Below are positions 56,930 to 64,000 of a stretch of 64,000 bases of DNA, piece after piece. The DNA is from Adiantum capillus-veneris (taxonomy: Eukaryota > Streptophyta > Polypodiopsida > Polypodiales > Pteridaceae). The notes below the pieces were generated by a model. That model did not search any database and was not told where the DNA came from. It saw only the letters and a program-made list of their open reading frames with translations. The stretch spans positions 15,976,478 through 16,040,477 of the forward strand of contig CM043961.1 in assembly GCA_014529385.2 (NCBI GenBank). The letters are read 5' to 3'. The first letter of the stretch is position 1. Each line of letters opens with the position of its first letter. Position numbers and translations under genes: made by a program.

Positions 56930-58050
56930 ACATATATAGATACATATATGGAATTATAACTGCAAGAATGCACACAAAGATGGAAAAGGTGAAGAAGAAG
57001 CTCAAGAGGTCATAACATAGGAAGTAGTATTATTGACTATGATAGTACAAAGATAAGGCTTGCCAAAAATGATGGGTATATATACAAGCCCGGGGGGGGG
57101 GGGGGGGGGGGGGGGTCCTCCTAGTAGTAGCGAGGGTGAAAAGGGTCTGAACAATCCTAAGAGTGTTCATATACCTCGCTACCATAATATGGTAACAAAT
57201 CCCTCATGGAAGTAATGCAGTGAACATGAGCTAGCACTCATGTATGGGGAAGTACCAAACTCTACGTGATTAATCTACAAATGAGAGTAAGCCCAAAGAT
57301 TTTCAAACTTCTCATGAGGAAGAGCCTTTGTGTTGTGTAGGCACACGAGCCAAGCTAACCTTTAGGTAACCTCTCCTGGAGAGAGTCTCTCCCTGACATA
57401 ATGATAATGCACCTCAATGTGGTTTGCTTGAGCATGTAGCAATACGTTCCTTGCACTCTAGCTCTTAGTGAAGATAGTGGTGGGAAAATGTTATTAGATA
57501 GCCTAAGTATTTCTATGAGCTTATATATGTCTTGTTGGTAGATGCTAACAAGGGCTAAACTACATCTTCTTGTTTGTAAATGATACAACCTGTAACCTTT
57601 TCTTGCTAGAGTTCAGTGGAAAAAATATTTCACAGCCTTATCATCCCACTTGCTGCTCAAGAACCACCACATAAGCCAAGCAACCAAACACATACAAGTG
57701 ACCAATGGATGGCTTCTTGCCATGCCAAGTCTCATATGGAGTGATATATTGTAATGCTTTAGTGGGATACCTTAATTTAAAACATATGCATCACCCATGA
57801 CAACTTCAAGCCAAAATCCATGTGGCAAAGCTTGGCTTTTGACCATACATCATGCCATCTTCATAAGTGATAGGACCCCTACCTCAAGATCAAATCTCTC
57901 TCAAAACTCCCTAAGAATATTGCAAAAATTAGTAGTGTGTGTATATCCACCAAACCATTGCTTATATAGTGAAAAAAAATTGCTATATTGGAACATAGGT
58001 ATGCTTTGCCCTTTGGACTCTACTAGATCTTCCTCGAATAGTCCTTAACA
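56930..58050 (-). pseudogene. Second, strongly decayed copy of the 17177-23310 copia family
   Basis: 56940-57205 matches the copia LTR (ATATATACAAGCCC..., TCCTCCTAGTAG, ATATGGTAACAAAT), with a poly-G expansion of 24 G at 57092-57115. 57205-57450 matches its RNase H end (CTCTCCCTGACATA). 57570-57850 matches the integrase (VFGCLA-type text and GFWLEVVMGDAYVLN on the minus strand). RT and most of the rest are deleted and frames are broken. Confidence 0.78.
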
Positions 58051-59340
58051 TTGAGATACACTCTCACCCCAAGCATACCTAATTTCTTGCCTTATAAGAA
58101 CCCTCAAGCAAAGGCCAAATTGCTAGCTACTCGCCACAATCCATCGCTAGACTTGGCACCTTTGTCCTTGTGTGGTGTTACAGTCACACATGACATGCCC
58201 TAGCCACCAAGCCTACTCTCGCATGTGCCCTTTGGTTATTTTCCAATGTCTAGCCTTATCTAAGGCAATAGCATGGGCCTCTAGGGAGCTTATCCTTGTC
58301 CAAATTGACCTTGTTAATTTCCCACCAAATAGATTGGTAACTAGCATTCCGACCCTCTTAACATAGATCATTGAACTCAATCATCATTTTAGAGGTTTAA
58401 AAGAAAAGAAACAATTCTTTTTTCAAATTATTTATCCTTGTTACGACCTCATAACAATTTCCCTAGCATCATTGACAATCACTGATCAATCCAACAAATT
58501 CCATCACCAATCCTATCATAATTATAGGTGATACCTTGGAATAAATGTCGATCTTGATGTTTAGTGGGTGCCTTTCTTGTTCTCTTAGCTCCACTCCTTC
58601 AAAAGAATCATTGACCTCAATGATAAACTAAGAGGTGACAAACCATATGTTTCATCTCCACTATAAGGATCCTCTACAAATGTGTCTCGTACAACACTGT
58701 AATGCAGCCCAACCCAAACAGAAAAGTGAATATCTAATTCTAATCAATTTCTCAACATGAACAACAACGGTTTCTAAATCCCACTAAAAATAAATACTTA
58801 GATATCTCAATAATCATCTCACATTTCTATGGGATACACGTAAAAATATAATAACAAAGCACATAAAGATAATAATCTTGAGCTCAAGCAAAAAGATATT
58901 TCTTGACAACATATATGCTATGGTCTGGGTATAGAGTCAAAATGAATCTGTATAACAAAGTTGCATCATCACCTTAAAATAATTAAACTTTGTTAACGGT
59001 GACTGTAGCAAAGTAAATTTTTCCTAGCTTTCTTAGGCTATCTTGCCTTGCACGTCCTTGGCTCATAGCACAAAAATATCGTTGGCCATTTTTCATGTGC
59101 AACCCCTTGGCTACATGGCCCTTGATTTGTAAAAGCTTTATGTTTTCACTCATAAGTTGACTTTCTAACATATCCAAAGCATGAGAACTTAGTTATCTAA
59201 TTACATTTCTCCCAAGCTCCTGTGCACAAGAAACCTAAGTATTTTGTTTTTATTCAAGACATTTAATCTTGTTATGGATCTCCCAACTCCTCTAATCTTA
59301 TTGTAGTCCTAGTGAATCTTAGGGTTTATGCATCTCAAGA
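58051..59340. other. No recognisable gene
   Basis: Short frames on the minus strand (for example 59177-58983) are unrecognised. The first 500 bp may be further copia debris, but I cannot show it. Confidence 0.35.
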
Positions 59341-59501
59341 GAATGTGCAATGCGGTCCTAGTTATTGTTTTGTCTTTTAGGTATTTATTTTGCTTATTTG
59401 ACATGAATCTAGGTAGGCCAATTTCTAATGGGTAGTATATAAGTGCACCTAGGGACCCATTGTATTATCATCAATTCATTGTTGTGGTTGGTTGGTTCAA
59501 C

Positions 59502-59559
<58 letters not shown>

Positions 59560-59560
59560 C
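59341..59560 (+). repeat. LTR-like repeat, copy 1, ending in (CT)n
   Basis: Similar to 60805-61019: AGGTATTTATTTTGCTTATTTGA, GTAGTATATAAGTGCACC (TATA-like), CATTGTATTATCATCAATTC, then a (CT)n tract at 59504-59557. Two direct copies 1.45 kb apart suggest the LTRs of a small (TRIM-like) or internally deleted element. Confidence 0.6.
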
Positions 59561-60804
59561 GTGCATTCTTTCCCTAACTCTATACCGGTCCACAAGAAGA
59601 GAAAGATTCGTGGCAAAAAGACCTTGTGCCAATTGCATTTTGAGATGCATCCTAAAATGCTACATTTTCCTCTACTGGTGCTCTATGAATAGTGTTGTCA
59701 AATGCAACAGAGAGGCTTTGTGGATAGGAGGAAAGGTTGGTAGCACCTATGTGGTAGCATTTTGATAAGCAGGTCAAGGGAGTGGCCATAAGTTCATGGC
59801 TATTCCTGGAAGGTTTCTAAGACACTAAAATAGGACATTCTTGTGGCGTAGTGTGTGCAACATCTTGGGATAGTGTGTGCAATGTTTTGTCCTTTGCAAT
59901 GTTTCAAGTGGTAAGAGAGAGAGAGAACTCACATGGTGTTGTGCTTTCCTACAAGAATTTAAAATGCTAGAGAATTGGGCATGTGTTTTGGATGACCAAC
60001 TAGGGTCATCCAAGATCAATTCTCAGCTATGGATAGAACTTTAACTAGAAATTAATTAGCGGGCTTGACACTCTCAATGTCCTTGAGGGTGCTACAGATC
60101 CATTGGTCTTAGGATCTAGAATCCAAAGGTAGATGGAAGACAATAGAAAAGGAAAAAGGCAAATGCGAGCCAGTGCTAGGGACAACAACTATAGTGATTT
60201 CATTGAAGAAATTGGTATGGCATATGTGAGAATGGCCTTGGTCCCAGTTTTCTAGCTCAATGGTGGTTGTTGCAACATGCTTCACTCAGAGAGAGACATA
60301 TAAGTAGTAGAGAGGGGAAAATGAAGCTCTCAATACCTGATTTGGACCTATGTGTTGTTCACTGCATCAATGTTTGAACTCGTGTGTGAGAGTTCCACGC
60401 ATAGTGCATCTAGCAAGAAACCAACACAATGTACTCTAAACACTATGGATTTGCTGCATAAAATCCATTGTTGTTGGGATTACTGATAGGATGTGTTCCA
60501 AAGTTCATTAGCTTGGATGTTATGTGTTGAATAGGGAATCTTGGATGTAGTGTGGTCTTCTTCAACTTTTGATGAGGCAACCAATGCTCAAGATGGCAGT
60601 ATTTTTAAGTGATAGGTTGGTGATATCAAATTTGAGGTGTATTTATCGGAGGTGTATCTCAAGATGGCATTCTTTTTAGGTGACAGGTTGGTGATAGTGA
60701 ATTTGAGGTGTATCTAGTAGTGGCCACTACTAGGGTGTCCATGCTAGCTTCTTCATCAACTTGGTCTTCCTACATATTTCCACTATGTGCTACAAAAAGG
60801 ATGC
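59561..60804. other. Region between the LTR-like repeats, no recognisable gene
   Basis: A small duplication (CAAGATGGCAGTA...TTTTTAAGTGATAGG and CAAGATGGCATTC...TTTTTAGGTGACAGG, 60589-60690). No long frame and no retroelement domain. Confidence 0.4.
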
Positions 60805-62157
<1,353 letters not shown>

Positions 62158-62508
62158 ATGGCTCGCATGAAGCAGATAGCGAGGAAAGTGTACTCCCAAC
62201 TTGGTCAACCATTTTCTTCACGTGTTGTAGGAAAAACCTTTCCTAATCTACGTGTAACTATGTGGAGTCAAAGGCATGAGCAGAATCGAGGCATTCTACT
62301 TAAGCTCCAAAAACTCCAAAGGCACATTTCACTCACTATCCGTAAGCTCCCTATTTAGAGAGTTGCATGTGAGATCTGTGAAAGATCCAACCTCAATTTT
62401 AGGTGGGCTAGAAGCATAATGGATTGCCTTCACGAGGCAGCCAAAGACTTCTTATCGAGTGTCCACCAAGAGAGCATTTGCACAAAAGAAAAACAAGGTT
62501 TGGTGTAA
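62158..62508 (+). pseudogene. Histone H3 pseudogene, intronless
   Basis: MARMKQIARK at the start matches the H3 tail MARTKQTARK. Further on, QRHISLTIRKLPI corresponds to the alpha-N/alpha-1 region ending IRKLPF, and after an in-frame TAG at 62356-62358 (place of the conserved Gln after LPF) RVACEICERSNLNFRW and CLHEAAKDFL follow the order of alpha-2 (LQEAAEAYL). The spacing of these landmarks equals normal H3, so almost no indels occurred over about 100 codons. Many changes are C-to-T (Thr3 to Met, Thr6 to Ile, Gln to stop). The end (after about residue 109) is lost. H3 wraps nucleosomal DNA; this copy cannot. The divergent tail could also suggest a variant H3, but no CenH3-specific feature is evident. 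Confidence 0.85.
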
Positions 62509-64000
62509 TATAAATCAATTAAATTATAAAAATTCTTCGCTAAATTCAAGGCTAGTCTTGAAGAAAACTATTAAATTTTTACAATCTCTAACAACGAGAG
62601 AGTTTCATGTGTGCCCCTTTTCTTTATTGGTGGTGGTTTTTTTTTTGGGGGGGGGGGGTGGGGTGGGGGGGTGGTTGTTGGTCATATTATTTAAGTAAAG
62701 GGGGGAAGAGGACAATGCCTTTACAAACATTGGGTAAGAAACCCACAAGTATTGCAAATAGTCCAAAAATGAAGGCTATAAGTTGAACATCAACCAAAAC
62801 CAAAAGCAACAATCAATCATAGTGTGATGGTCAGAGGACAATGATTGTCGTTGTTAGTGAGTGGCTAGACATGAAGGCTATATGTATGCTATCAACCAAA
62901 ACCAAAAGCAACAATCTATCATAGTGTGATGGTCAGAGGACAATGATTGTCGTTGTTAGTGAGTGGCTAGACATGGTTAGTGTTGCAAGCTAACCGGGTG
63001 GTAGGTAGGGACTGTCACCATGCTATCCTGGTAGTCAACAAGGGCTCATTCTTCAATAATTAGCATAATCATACGAAACTATTACGAACCTAAAGTAGGT
63101 ATCCTACTACATATAAGCATGTTTGTTTCTTACAACATTAAAGCAGGTTTCCTTCAAAGTCCTTTTGCTATCTCTTGTTGGGGTTTTTTTCCATGACGAT
63201 AAAAATCCTCCTCTTCTTCTCAACTTTTGATTCCTTTCATTGTCTCTTGGGATAGATCCCATGACATTAAGACTTGGTCAACTCTTCTTCTTCTTCTTCT
63301 TCCCTAGTGGCATGTCTCATTTGACTAATCACTATGTATTATTTCAAAGTAATCAAGATTCTAATGAAGCCAACCTTGACCATTTGAATTACACAATGAT
63401 TTGTTTTTAGGGAAAAACAATCATGTTTGCAAACATCATATTAATGAAATTGGTGAAATACAAAGACTTTGTCAACTCTTCTTCTTCTTCTTCCCTGCAT
63501 GAAATTGGTGGCATGCATCTCATATGACTAATCAGTACATTCTACTCAAATTAATCAAGCTCCTAATGAAGCCAATCTTGATCATTTGAATTACAGAATT
63601 TTTGCTTCTAGAAAAAAAACATGTGTTAATGCAAACATCCTACTGATAAAATAGGTGAAATAATAATCATTATCAAATCTCCAAGAGCATATCGCTAGCT
63701 CTAATACCACTATAGTAGCAAGATACAAAATACCCCTACAAAAATAGAAGCAAAGTACTTATGAAGTAGAAAATACCTGGTGGGGAGTGTTCTACACACT
63801 ATCCGTCAAAGCACACATGTGCGAAGAGAGGTGAAGAGCAAGAGAAAATGAGGGAATGTGGCATGTACACCTCATAGAGCATAGTGCTATGCATACAAAA
63901 AAGAGAGATAGAGGAGAGAGGAGAAGAGCAAAACCTAGGATCTTGGAGCATAATTAAACTTATATAAAAGCTTCTCTCCTCCTCTACTACAACTCTCTCT
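62509..64000. other. Repeats and a minus-strand primer-site-like sequence, no gene
   Basis: G-rich run at 62646-62673. A 102-bp tandem duplication (CAACCAAAACCAAAAGCAAC at 62791 and 62893). An about 197-bp tandem duplication starting with (TTC)n at 63282 and 63478. TGGTATTAGAGCTAG on the minus strand at 63695-63709 resembles a Met-tRNA primer site, so an LTR of a minus-strand element may start just right of it. A TATA-like TTATATAAAAGC is at about 63959. Confidence 0.45.

Noticed and set aside
58983..59177. Minus-strand 64-codon frame
   Set aside because: Reads like protein for a short distance, but no domain, start context or neighbour supports it.
62158..62508. Functional centromeric histone H3
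   Set aside because: An in-frame stop, loss of the C-terminus and no longer loop 1; pseudogene is the simpler call.

Overview
The window looks like intergenic DNA from a large, repeat-rich land-plant nuclear genome. Evidence: nested LTR retrotransposons with plant-type primer sites (TGGTATCAGAGC, and TGGCGCCGTTGTCGGGGA), plant telomere-like AAACCCTAA motifs, a hAT transposase with GT-AG introns, long dinucleotide microsatellites, and decayed fragments of a histone H3 gene and a WD40 gene. No intact host gene is visible. The mix of a fungal-type Ty3/gypsy polymerase, an intact animal-type (Penelope-like) reverse transcriptase and caulimovirid-like debris would suit a fern or another non-flowering plant, but the species cannot be fixed from sequence alone.

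Layout. 1-5.1 kb: minus-strand gypsy gag running off the left edge, then a plus-strand gypsy gag/protease relic with a 695-bp LTR. 5.3-8.1 kb: a MITE-like element, an LTR-like promoter duplication and a 633-bp tandem duplication. 8.2-11.1 kb: an uninterrupted reverse transcriptase ORF. 11.5-16.5 kb: a decayed hAT transposon carrying a solo LTR (TSD TAATC) whose interior has a telomere-like minisatellite. 16.7-26.2 kb: three-level nesting of LTR elements plus another minus-strand element. 26.2-33.2 kb: repeats, a WD40 exon relic, an inverted/tandem repeat block and a gypsy gag. 34.0-35.2 kb: LINE 3' end finishing in an (AC)n tract. 35.2-53.8 kb: a minus-strand gypsy-type element (LTR 52767-53819, primer site, about 3 kb leader, gag-like frame 39476-35967), into whose leader a complete 10.3-kb plus-strand gypsy element (40602-50897) has inserted. 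53.8-56.9 kb: pararetrovirus-like material. 57-64 kb: copia relic, LTR-like repeats, histone H3 pseudogene and small duplications.

Three observations stand out. First, the leader of the minus-strand element carries at least six clear copies (plus one split copy) of a 24-bp palindrome that can fold as a 9-bp stem with the self-complementary loop ACGCGT, like a retroviral dimer-initiation hairpin; the 10.3-kb element inserted exactly in the centre of one copy. Second, both LTRs of that 10.3-kb element encode two short paralogous proteins joined by an ATGA stop/start overlap, downstream of the predicted TATA box. Third, the reverse transcriptase ORF at 8367-10676 is intact among otherwise broken elements.
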